A program made the translations under genes and the position numbers. Positions 34,223-42,020 of a stretch of DNA of 64,000 nt are shown here, piece after piece; within the stretch, counting starts at the first letter, position 1; every line of letters starts with the position of its first letter. The stretch is from Eunapius fragilis. Lineage: Eukaryota > Porifera > Demospongiae > Spongillida > Spongillidae. The notes beneath the pieces were generated by a model, which searched no databases, had not been told where the DNA came from, and worked only from the letters and a program-made list of their open reading frames with translations. The stretch spans positions 3,113,139 to 3,177,138 of the forward strand of contig OY811976.1 of the NCBI GenBank assembly GCA_963681505.1. The letters run 5' to 3'.

Positions 34223-36250
34223 AGGCACCAACACAGTGGGTTAAGTAAATGCTTGTGCAGTGATGCTCATAGGATGAACAAGGATGAAAATTATTGTCTC
34301 AATGGCCCTATTTGTAGCACTTGTACAGCCTCTCTCCCCTTTGGTATGCGCATTCTAATTGCCACCTCTGATGTGGTGATGTGACCACCTATGTGTCCAA
34401 GTATTCATGAAATAATGAGAATTGAAATATCCAGCTGGTGATCTCACTGTGTGTGATGTTGTGGATGTGATGGTGAGAATGTGATGGTGCTGATTATCTT
34501 TGCAGGTGGGGAGACTGGAGAATGCCATCGGCTGGTACCACAGTCACCCAGGGTATGGGTGCTGGCTTTCTGGCATAGATGTCAGCACACAGATGATGAA
34601 TCAGACTTACCAAGAGCCATGGGTGGCCATTGTGGTATGTGGGCTGGGAGGGGGGGGGGGGGGGGGTCTTAACAGGAGTCATGGGTCCATGTGGAGGCCC
34701 GGGGGGGGGGGGGGGGGGGGGGTGTAAGGGAGGGGGGGGGGACTTAACAGGAGTCATGGTCATGGGTCCATGTGGAGGGGGAGTGGGGGGAAGGGGGGGG
34801 GGGGGGGGGGGGGCAACAAAAGACTTGTCATGTGTGTATCTACTGTATGTGTACATTTCACAATGCATTCTGTTTCCATTGTCAGGTTGATCCAATCAGA
34901 ACAATGTCTTCTGGCAAAGTCAACCTTGGTGCATTCAGGACGTACCCAAAGGTATGTGGCGAGGGAGGAGGATAAATGGGATGACCTTTGCTCATTGGAT
35001 GGTGGTGTGGTAATATCTTGGTGATGAGATCAAAATGTGAAGATGACATATGACCCATATATGGTGTGGTTCTTTTCACCTCGGGGCATGCACCAGGGCT
35101 ACACACCTACGTCTGATGGTCCCTCAGAGTACCAGACCATCCCCTTGGAGAAGATTGAAGACTTTGGGGTCCACTGCAAGAGGTCAGTTGGTGGGGGGGG
35201 GGGGGGGGGGGGGTGACTTGGACTGTGTTTTGAGGACGGATTGTATTTATTTTTCAAAGTGAAATTATTTTGTGTTGGAAGGCTTGCGATCAAAAGCTGG
35301 TTTACTGATTGTATATGATATAGATGGTCTTGCATGGCCCTACAGGTACTACAATCTGGAGGTGTCGTACTTCAAGTCCTCCCTTGATTCTCATTTGCTT
35401 GACCTCCTGTGGAACAAGTACTGGGTCAGCACTCTGTCCACCTGCTCCATACTGACAGTCAGTGCTGTGTGTGGTGTGTGTGCATGTGGTTTGTGCGATG
35501 TGTACATGTGTGGTCTGGAATGCATGTGGTGTGTTTGTGGTGTGTGTGTGTGGTGGGTGGTGGGTTTTATTTATAGATGACACAGCCTGACTTATGCTGT
35601 GCATCTATTAGAATGCAGACTACACCACACAGCAAATGTCAGATCTGACGCAGAAGCTAGAGCGAGTGGACTATCAGGTCAGACAGAATATTTGTTTTTG
35701 GGTGTGTGTGTTACACAACAACCAGTATCCAACTTACACATGGACGTTACCACTGCTTTGAAATTATGAGTTTGTGGGGGTGGCAATGAACAACAAAAGA
35801 TACCACCATCTACGTATCTAGAATGAAATCAAAAACCTGTCATGTTACATATATGCGTATGCACTGCCAGAAATTCAGTCACACACACACACACACACAC
35901 ACGCACACACACACATGTCATATTAGGGTATGGATACATCCTGTGTGATATAAAGTACGTTCTCTCTCCCTCCCTCCCTCTTTATCCAGTCACCTAGTGT
36001 GTATCGCTTCAGTAAAGCATCTGACACTGGAGCAGCAGGAGGAGGAGGAGGAGGGGCCAAAGGAGAGGGTCGGCTAACCAAAGCTGTCCAGGATTGGTAA
36101 TCACTTTTTAATTCTAAACAGCACCTCCATTTAAATAACCTTCTCTCATCTATATCTGTGTTTGGTAGCTCCAAGACGACAATTGAAGTGCTCCATGGTC
36201 TTATGGGGCAGGTGCTGAAGGACCGGCTGTTCAATTCCCAGGCGCCATGA
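16002..36250 (+). CDS. CSN5: COP9 signalosome subunit 5 (CSN5/JAB1), 9 exons, 336 aa
   Basis: Exons: 16002-16129, 16198-16432, 34506-34634, 34886-34951, 35097-35182, 35346-35457, 35612-35677, 35990-36096, 36169-36250. All junctions are GT-AG and phases agree throughout. The 336-residue product is close to the usual length (human about 334). CSN5 is the catalytic JAMM/MPN+ subunit that removes NEDD8 from cullins. All metal and catalytic residues are present: E71 in [10 protein letters not shown], and H133, H135, S143 and D146 in [14 protein letters not shown]. The Ins-1-like segment and C-terminal helices ([13 protein letters not shown]) are also conserved. A glycine run in exon 8 ([11 protein letters not shown]) is a local insertion in the C-terminal linker. 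Intron 1 is 68 bp, but intron 2 (16433-34505) is 18,073 bp and filled with tandem arrays and foldback elements. The intron 2 donor GTTCGG is weak. The first ATG gives the expected N-terminus ahead of SVDSIFRY. Frizzled follows 203 bp downstream on the same strand. Confidence 0.97.
16661..17276. repeat. 21-bp minisatellite, about 29 copies (CSN5 intron 2)
   Basis: The unit GTGGCCATCAGTGACCTGGT plus one base repeats with variants at the DNNGGTG position (CTGGTG, CTGATG, CTGACG, CCGCTG). The CCGCTG and TCGCTG variants sit together at about 16890-16950. Because the period is 21, several frames stay open on both strands. Confidence 0.97.
17277..18300. other. Intronic stretch, no gene
   Basis: Part of CSN5 intron 2. 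Contains a short repeat of GCTTAGAGGGTAC (17350-17430), a G run (about 17496-17510) and a pyrimidine-rich stretch (17597-17646). Confidence 0.5.
18301..21799. repeat. 42-bp minisatellite, about 83 copies (CSN5 intron 2)
   Basis: The 42-bp unit is GTAGCTAAGGCACTGGGGTA followed by TAAGGTTATGACCCAACCCC and AG. About 83 units run without interruption. Variants are local: ACTGTGGTACAAGG only at about 20370-20720, GCTGAGGCA only in three consecutive units near 20990-21090, and TTACGGCCC only near 21350-21610. The array is open on both strands across nearly 3.5 kb because 42 is divisible by three. Confidence 0.98.
21862..22774. mobile_element. Foldback element with about 280-bp inverted arms
   Basis: The left arm (about 21862-22141) and right arm (about 22487-22774) are imperfect inverted repeats: TATATTCTCCCAACTCTAAT against ATTAGAGTTGGGAGAATATA at the tips, and ATAGTCCAAATCAC against GTGATTTGGACTAT at the inner ends. 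A second inverted pair lies inside (AGTTCTTGTAAGGTTTTAAT near 22241 and ACCTTACAAGAACT near 22350). There is no coding content. It starts only about 60 bp after the 42-bp array. Confidence 0.85.
23126..23700. mobile_element. Foldback element with about 120-bp arms
   Basis: The arm 23144-23265 (GGGGCCTAGTTACACTGAAT and onward, including GATCGGGCTGAGATAACTAA) is inverted at 23563-23676. The inner 300 bp holds one short minus-strand frame (23359-23601) without a recognisable domain. Probably a non-autonomous DNA transposon within CSN5 intron 2. Confidence 0.8.
23701..24129. other. Intronic stretch, nothing recognised
   Basis: Part of CSN5 intron 2 with no repeat or coding feature identified. 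Confidence 0.4.
24130..24464. repeat. 26-bp minisatellite, about 13 copies
   Basis: The unit GCTAGGAGGACCCCTGCCAT plus CCCAGG repeats with variants (CCCGGG, GACTAGG). It lies inside CSN5 intron 2. Confidence 0.93.
24846..25543. repeat. 22-bp minisatellite, about 32 copies
   Basis: The unit CCATGTCCCCCACTAGTCCT plus GC repeats. Variants are CCCTGC against TCCTGC, and TCCTTCT twice near the 3' end. It lies inside CSN5 intron 2. Confidence 0.96.
25836..26755 (+). mobile_element. Composite repeat block: hairpin MITE plus about 630-bp tail (inverted copy at 57420-58333)
   Basis: The first 288 bp (25836-26123) is a complete ACAAGTAA-family hairpin MITE with nearly perfect arms. It is followed by a poly-C tract (26186-26202) and a tail that matches 57420-58043 in reverse complement. 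Within the tail, 26422-26586 is an open frame starting [20 protein letters not shown] and containing ten consecutive arginines. In the other copy this frame is stopped after KRLV, so it is not clearly a gene. The element class is not recognised. Confidence 0.7.
26756..27285. other. Intronic stretch, nothing recognised
   Basis: Part of CSN5 intron 2 ahead of the 18-bp array. Short ATGTACATG-rich palindromes lie near 27027-27060. Confidence 0.4.
27286..30377. repeat. 18-bp minisatellite, about 172 copies, with higher-order pattern
   Basis: The unit TGTAGTGGACATGTACAG alternates with TGTAGTGGACATGTGCAG. TGTGTAG occurs in place of TGTACAG or TGTGCAG in a few units, and there is a single CCAG unit near 27370. 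The A-type and G-type units recur in a larger ordered pattern, clearest from about 28300 to 29640. The period divisible by three leaves frames open on both strands for about 3 kb. Confidence 0.98.
30378..31147. repeat. Intronic TG/CA microsatellites
   Basis: (TG)n at about 30700-30760 and (CA)n at about 30833-30917 lie in opposite sense about 100 bp apart, so they can pair. The rest is unremarkable intron sequence. Confidence 0.85.
31148..31382. repeat. 30-bp minisatellite, about 8 copies
   Basis: The unit GTCCTACCATCACCTCATGA plus CATGCATGTG repeats with few variants. It lies inside CSN5 intron 2. Confidence 0.94.
31383..32497. other. Intronic stretch with poly-G, poly-C and a short duplication
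   Basis: A G run at about 31743-31763 and a C run at about 31998-32014 lie about 235 bp apart and could pair. CTAATAAGTGATCAGGTGGC occurs twice (near 32137 and 32185). No gene seen. Confidence 0.6.
32498..32674. repeat. 23-bp minisatellite, about 7.5 copies
   Basis: The unit GAGGGGAGGTGGATGGAGAT plus GAT repeats with GAGGAT variants. It lies inside CSN5 intron 2. Confidence 0.92.
32900..34220. repeat. Cluster of long TG and CA microsatellites
   Basis: Blocks at about 32925-33065 (TG with GTGTGCACATG spacers), 33325-33396 (nearly pure TG), 33522-33572 (CA), 33955-34042 (TG) and 34151-34218 (CA). Opposite-sense blocks lie close together. All sit in the last 1.6 kb of CSN5 intron 2. Confidence 0.95.
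34635..34885. repeat. G-tract cluster in CSN5 intron 3
   Basis: Three G-rich runs (about 34649-34666, 34699-34740, 34784-34813) fill much of this 251-bp intron. Two flank near-duplicate copies of TTAACAGGAGTCATGG. They could form G-quadruplexes in DNA or pre-mRNA. Homopolymer length may be inexact in the assembly. Confidence 0.85.
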
Positions 36251-36453
36251 GACCTGCCTTATCCATGTGCTGTGGGGATTAACTTTTTTGTTGTTTTTAA
36301 TAATCCGCTGTAAACCCGTTGTGTGGTATTTGTTGAAACCTTAGAAGTGTTCCGCTAGCAGTTTTGTGCGCCAACACCTGTTCCGTAACCGCTAATTTGC
36401 TGGTGTATTGTGGCAAAAAAAAATTTGCGCGGCCTGCATTCTTTCTGATAGCC

Positions 36454-38169
36454 ATGTTATCCGTCCTTCTGCTGGCTCTGTGGACGTGTACGCTGGCACA
36501 GATCCTTCCAGTCGATCCGAACATTTCCCCCGGCGTGACGTGCGAGCGGATGGTCAACGTTTCATTCTGCGACGGGGTCGGGTACAGCAACGCGTCGTTC
36601 CCAAACTTCAGATCTCAGGCGAGCCAGGCGGAGGCCAACAGCGAACTCACGCAGTTCAAAATCCTGGTCAACACGTGGTGTTCCAACGCCATCGTTCACT
36701 ACCTGTGCGCGGTCTACGCTCCTTACTGCCAGGAGAACTATCGCAAGATTCCCCCGTGCGCAAACCTCTGCGTGTATGTGAGGGACGCGTGCGCGCCAAA
36801 GCTGTCGGAGCTCGGGTTCTCGTGGCCGCCACACCTGGCCTGTGAGAAGTGGCCCCAGTACGGATCGGGTCCCGGACAGTTGTGTTTCGGACCCCCAACG
36901 AACCAGTTGTCCGAACTCGTCATCCCCAAGAACCCGCTGTTTGTCGCACCCAATGGTACGTCGACAACAGGAGGGACCTCGTCCACCGCCCCTACCACCG
37001 CTACCGCCACGGCGAACGGCAGCTTTTATGGGAAAGTGTGTCCCGCTTCCATGGCCATTCCGAAGTACCCGGATTACGTTTTCGGTGGGGTCCAAGGGTG
37101 TGCCGTGCCGTGCAGCGGGGTCTCCTCGTACTTCACCCCGGCGGAGACCAAAAGCTCGGCTCCCGCGTTCATCCTCGTCTTCGCCATCACGTGCCTCCTC
37201 TTCACCCTGTTCACGGTCGCCACCTTCCTCATCGACCGGCGCCGCTTCCACTACCCGGAGCGACCCATCATATTCCTTTCCGGCTGCTACCTCTTCATTT
37301 CCGTCGCTTACATCGTCGGCGCCATCTCCAAGCTAAGCGCGAGCTCGTCGTTCGCCTGCGACAGTCCCACGGCTGGCGCCACCGTCGGCACGGGCAACAA
37401 CGAAGCGGCCGTCTTCCAGCGTCAGCCCAGCTCCTCGGCGGACGTGTACAAGCAGGCGAGCTGCATCATCCTCTTCCTCCTAGTCTACTACCCGCACATG
37501 GCCGCCGCGGTGTGGTGGGTGATGCTGACGCTCACGTGGTTCCTGGCGGCCTTCCTCAAGTGGGGGGAGGAGGCGGTGGAGCGCCTGTGGGTGCTCTACC
37601 ACATCATCGCCTGGAGCGTTCCGGCCATACAGGTCATCATCGTCCTCGCTCTGAGGCTGGTGGATGGGGACCAGCTTTCGGGCCTGTGCTACGTCGGAAA
37701 CCAGCACGTGGTCGCCCTGGCAACGCTCGTCTTTCTACCTCTCTTTGTGTACCTGCTCATCGGGGTGGTGTTTTGGGTCATCGGGTTCGTCTCGCTCGTC
37801 AACATCCGGGATCAACTGAGCCGGGACCCACCCAAGGCCCGCAAGCTGTCCCGCCTCCTGGCCAGGGTGGGGGTGTACGCGTGCTGCTACACGCTGCCCA
37901 ACGCCGTGCTTCTTATGCTCCTCGTGTACGAGATTGTGCAGAGGAACAAGTGGGAGGCGGCCGTCGTTCAGAACAGGACCACCCCGCGGCCGAACATCGC
38001 TGCCTTCTACCTCAAGTACCTGATGATATGCTTGGTGGGCATCGGGTCCACCAGTTGGGTGCTGACGCAGAAGACGTTTGCCGCCTGGCACAAGTTCTTC
38101 ACAAGCTGCTGTTGCCGTAGTAGCGCAAAGAAGGAGTACGAACCCTCTAAAAGCCAGACTGCACTCTAG
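36454..38169 (+). CDS. Frizzled-family Wnt receptor, 571 aa, single exon
   Basis: I chose the ATG at 36454 because it opens a signal peptide (MLSVLLLALWTCTLAQ); the frame extends upstream to 36364 without such a signal. Residues 30-144 form the cysteine-rich Wnt-binding domain with all ten expected cysteines and the YSNASFPN element. A Ser/Thr/Gly-rich linker (about 167-192) with possible N-glycosylation sites leads to seven membrane segments (about 236-260, 271-294, 337-367, 386-403, 419-449, 471-495, 517-537). KTFAAW (540-545) matches the KTxxxW motif that recruits Dishevelled, and the C-terminus SQTAL fits a class I PDZ ligand. These two features favour Frizzled over Smoothened. The coding region is uninterrupted and markedly GC-rich compared with its AT-rich flanks. 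It starts 203 bp after the CSN5 stop on the same strand, with no clear AATAAA between them. The Frizzled subtype cannot be assigned by eye. Confidence 0.95.
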   Translation: MLSVLLLALWTCTLAQILPVDPNISPGVTCERMVNVSFCDGVGYSNASFPNFRSQASQAEANSELTQFKILVNTWCSNAIVHYLCAVYAPYCQENYRKIPPCANLCVYVRDACAPKLSELGFSWPPHLACEKWPQYGSGPGQLCFGPPTNQLSELVIPKNPLFVAPNGTSTTGGTSSTAPTTATATANGSFYGKVCPASMAIPKYPDYVFGGVQGCAVPCSGVSSYFTPAETKSSAPAFILVFAITCLLFTLFTVATFLIDRRRFHYPERPIIFLSGCYLFISVAYIVGAISKLSASSSFACDSPTAGATVGTGNNEAAVFQRQPSSSADVYKQASCIILFLLVYYPHMAAAVWWVMLTLTWFLAAFLKWGEEAVERLWVLYHIIAWSVPAIQVIIVLALRLVDGDQLSGLCYVGNQHVVALATLVFLPLFVYLLIGVVFWVIGFVSLVNIRDQLSRDPPKARKLSRLLARVGVYACCYTLPNAVLLMLLVYEIVQRNKWEAAVVQNRTTPRPNIAAFYLKYLMICLVGIGSTSWVLTQKTFAAWHKFFTSCCCRSSAKKEYEPSKSQTAL

Positions 38170-39074
38170 TAGTCTACTTCTTCAAAAGGACTCATCTCTC
38201 ATTCCCCCATGCAAGTGTTTTTTTTCCCTCTACTCTCACTATATATTTATGTTCTGTATGATGTATTTTGTGCATATGCATATGTAGCCACTTGCCCACC
38301 TGATAAAAGAGTGTGTGACATAGAGTTACTTGGAATGTGACTTGTATGGCATGCATGCGATTAGGAACTAATGCAAATGAACAACAGCCTCTAGTGCTAA
38401 CTCCACTTGTGATGGTTGGTTTTATTTTAGGTCTGGGCCAGCCGAAATTCACGTGACTCTGCAAAGATAACATTCAGAATATTAGCATAAATTATGTATG
38501 TAGTGATTATATCAAAACACGAACGAACGGAATGTAACATTACTTACCTCTAGCTGTTATGGTTTTTATGCAATATAATCTTTTCTATCGTCATGTATAG
38601 GTGGCAGTCTAGTGGTCTTACATCCAACAGCTATATTCAAAACACATGCATAAATAGCATGCTGCTTCTTTTTAATGCGATATACAATTGAATCAATTAA
38701 CTCACACAACACCACCTGTTCAACCTGCTTTACCAGTTATGTTAATTTACTCAATTTCCATGGCCAGCTGGCCAATGAGGGTTCTCCTGAGTAGCACGAA
38801 CATGGACTATGTATGTTTACATGGGAATGCGCCGTGGAATTGCTGAAGGTTTGAGTCGGGAACCAATGTGTGCCCTTGGCTTGGACTGATAGATGCGCTG
38901 TGCAGAGATGTATTCCCTGTGGAGAAATCCATAAGTCACGTAACCTTTGGTTTCCTAACTGGATGAAGTTGCTTGAAGGCCTAGGTATACAGATAACTAT
39001 TAAGATGGATGCATTTGTTTTTATGTTGCATATCAATTTGATAGATTGCTTTTTTATTTATATTTAAACGTTAT
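38170..39074. other. Intergenic stretch, nothing recognised
   Basis: Begins with the Frizzled 3' flank. No further coding domain, tandem array or inverted repeat was recognised. Confidence 0.4.
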
Positions 39075-39342
39075 ATGGGACAGTGTCCAGAAAAATCACC
39101 CGTCTGGGTAGTTTTTCAAGTTTTCAAATTTTTTTGATTTTCCGTTGAACTCCAAAGAGCTTCTATCAACTTGAATGGTTCTTACGCATGTTAAATTGGA
39201 CTATCCATCATAAAGTTATTGGGCACTGAATTTATAATTAGCCATACATGTCAATGCGAGAGTAACTTTTCTTTTGCTTGTCCCTGGGAAATTTGAAAAA
39301 GTACTAGTATCACAAGGGTGATTTTGCTGGACACTGTTCCAT
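39075..39342. mobile_element. MITE with about 28-bp terminal inverted repeats
   Basis: ATGGGACAGTGTCCAGAAAA at the left is matched by TGCTGGACACTGTTCCAT at the right, ending at 39342, followed inward by AATCACCC and GGGTGATT. The ends are flanked by TAT and GTA, compatible with TA-target insertion as in Tc1/mariner elements, but one-base target sites are weak evidence. No coding content. Confidence 0.7.
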
Positions 39343-40974
39343 GTATTGTCCTATGCATCCGAAGATTTTGTTCTAGTGCCACAGGATTTTGTGGCACCAA
39401 TCACAATGCAGGGCCTACATAAATAAGCTACGTTGCCTCAAGGAAGTTACAAAGCTGTTTATTGAAGGAAGGCGCGAGCAATGTGTTCAGTGTCATGTAT
39501 GTTTGTGTGTGTGTGCGTCCGTGCACATCACGCGCGCGCGCTCGGAGAAAGACAACGGTTGATGGAATAGGACAATATATACGAATCCAATACCATCTAA
39601 TATAAAACTGGCGTTTGGTGATGGTGCGCTATAATTAGAAATAGGCGCTAACTCCTCAGTTCTTTCCAATATCCACGGTTCTTTCGTGGACGCTTACTTT
39701 CTATAGTGGGGTTTTATTTGTGAATAATTACCGCCCGCCCCGGCCCCGTACTTTTTTGAAAAGGGGTGGACGAGAAACTATTTGCAAGGCCTCATTCCTT
39801 TCTCGTGAGATGCAGTCGTTTGTCCGCGAGATCAGAGATCATATATAGAGATGATGCCAAATCCTTTCAAATCACGATGAATCCGTAAGTGTTGACGGGT
39901 CTGCCACTCTGCTGAAATGGAGAACTATTAGTATGCAATACAGAACCAGAGATAATATATAGAGGGATTGGAAACTCATCACGTGCGCCATTCAATGCAA
40001 TAGTATACCCGCGGGCTATGCGCGGAAGTGCGAATCACACTTCTGAACCTGTCAAAAGGGGTGGATTCGGGTCGACCAAGGCAGAAAGAAGCGCTTTTCC
40101 CCCATAGTAGGCATATGCTTTTACGCATTCTCTGTGTTGTTATACTAGTTGGATAAACCATTTTGAGCAATTGTCCTATCTGCTTTGCTTCAATGTTTGC
40201 ATTTTAATAGGATTTTTGGCAATAATTATTTTTCTGTACTTCTATCATCTTTCCACCGCTACTATGCCTTTCATTATTGTGTTAGTACATTACATACTCT
40301 TTTCTAGGTGGCGTAGTGATTGTTTGAGCGTCACCGGTTGAACTGAAGGGTAGTTATACGCTATACCATTTTGAGGGTCCTCATTTGCTGTACCTTTTGC
40401 GTTGTTTCTGGTGAACCTAAACACTTGAAAGTGGGTAATAAGAAAGAGCGAGGTGGTAGTGTGGCGTAGGGGTATTTTGACCACTCAATCGCTATATTTG
40501 CGCTGTACACGCTCTTCCAAAGGTGCGCTAAGGGAAGAAAATTTCGCCTTGGTCGCCGTCGTAAATGCGCGGAACGCAACAAGGGTGGTGCTCTAAGTCT
40601 GGTGGTGTCTCTTCCACGGCAAGCGCCGGTGATTCATGTGTCTTCAGGGGTTTCAGCAGTTTCTTATGGGCAATAATTGGTGCTGGCTGGGAAGAAGAGT
40701 ACTGTACTTACCTCTTGGGCATGGTTGTTGACATGTGGGTTTGCATCCGAGGTTTCTCACAAGCCACACCATGGATAGAAAGATAAAAATCAACGCAAAA
40801 GAAGAACCTGCAGAAGGCCAAGGCACTGAGAAAAAAAAAAGAATACTTAGATCCAGAAGTGTTAATGTATGTATGTCTTAATATGTATGGATTCTATACC
40901 CTATAGGATTGCCCGTGTTAATTAGGGTTAATTATCTAGCTTCCAATCCCTATCTCTGACAGAACCAGGGCATA
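39343..40974. other. Intergenic stretch without firm gene
   Basis: Contains the hairpin CCACGGTTCTTTCGTGG (about 39673). The words AGAGGGATTGGAA (39960) and TTCCAATCCCTATCTCT (40940) are inverted and could be the tips of a roughly 1-kb element, but the ends are too short to be sure. Open frames here show no domain. Confidence 0.3.
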
Positions 40975-41249
40975 TGCTATAAAAATGAACCGCGACTTGA
41001 GCTATCGACCCAACCATCCCTAAAGGCTGGACCTAACTAGGCCGAGCTTGAACCAGGCATACAACCTATAACCAGGCGTACTACTGGTACTTTTATATTT
41101 GTTTTGAAAGACTCCGCACAGAGGACGCACTCTTTAGTACGCCTGGTTCGAATATATATATGCATGGTTCGAGCCGGGCCTAGTTAGGTTCAGCCTCTGG
41201 AATGATAGGGTCGATAGCTCTATAGTCGCGGCTCAAAAATTCTATAGCA
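40975..41249. mobile_element. Hairpin element, 275 bp
   Basis: The tips TGCTATAAAAATGAACCGCG and GCGGCTCAAAAATTCTATAGCA are inverted, and pairing continues through GCTATCGACC against GGTCGATAGC, CTAACTAGGCC against GGCCTAGTTAG, and the inner CCAGGCGTACTA against TAGTACGCCTGG. The entire unit is close to one palindrome. Confidence 0.85.
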
Positions 41250-41394
41250 CTAGTAGCCTGTATGCCTTGGTCAAAGGGTTCGTTGAAATGATGCAGCTGG
41301 GGACCGCACGTAATTCTATCACGTGATCATGTAAAAAAAAGTTTAGTAACTGCAAAAAGTTATTCAACAAAACGATGACTTAATGTGGTTATGG

Positions 41395-41580
41395 GCAGAA
41401 TTTTATAATGTATAGTAATTAGATTTTTGCCTTGATTTTCGCATAACATTGCTTTGTCCAATTGCAATGAAAATAACAGCGTACATTGAGGTCAATTTTT
41501 AGCATTTTTTAACGTCATTTATAATTCAATTTGAAATAGAAAGCAATATGACCGCCGATGTATAGCGATTTCTGGATATG
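41395..41580 (+). repeat. Diverged dispersed repeat (also 61005-61185)
   Basis: TTTTTAGCATTTTTTAACGT and ATTCAATTTGAAATAGAA here correspond to TTTTTAGCATTCAAAACGTA and ATTCAATTTGAAATAAAA at 61005-61185, with the same order and spacing. No coding capacity. Confidence 0.55.
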
Positions 41581-41967
41581 TAACGCTAATCATCCCGTTG
41601 AAGTTAGCCGCGCATTCCTCAGCCGCTCATTTTACAATGAATAAGTTAACATTCTACTAGCGGCGGGCGGGTTTGATGACTGTACGAGGTTGGTCCACGG
41701 TTGCCGATATGACCATTCTAACGGCGATGCTTAGGACATGGTAGGTACGCGTGGTTACCAACGCATCTAAGCTTCAGCTCTCAACGAACTCAGAGAATAT
41801 AAAACGTCCATGACTATACACGAATAAAATCAAAAATGACACAATATGCAACTCATACGCTATGCCGACTCACTGTTCCTAGATGCTTAAAAAATGCAGC
41901 AAACATCCTCAGTGTTGGACCGGTTATTCACCCCCAACCAGGGGCAGTTTGCTTTAATAAAGTTCAA

Positions 41968-42020
41968 ATCCCCCCCAATGCCCCCCCCCCCCCCCCCCCC
42001 GGGGGGGATGGGGGGGGGAG
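41968..42020. repeat. Poly-C followed directly by poly-G
   Basis: About 22 C is followed without spacer by G8, ATG and a further interrupted G run. As written it is a C/G palindrome. It may be genuine or an assembly artefact at a homopolymer. Confidence 0.7.

Noticed and set aside
30677-34244. Cysteine/valine- and threonine/histidine-rich frames
   Set aside because: They are translations of TG/CA microsatellites.
36364-36453. Upstream start for Frizzled
   Set aside because: The extra 30 residues lack a signal sequence and would bury the clear signal peptide that starts at 36454.
36842-38120. Long alternative-frame ORFs within Frizzled (for example 36849-38120)
   Set aside because: They overlap the Frizzled coding region in other frames. 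High GC lowers stop frequency and gives spurious frames, and no domain is visible in them.
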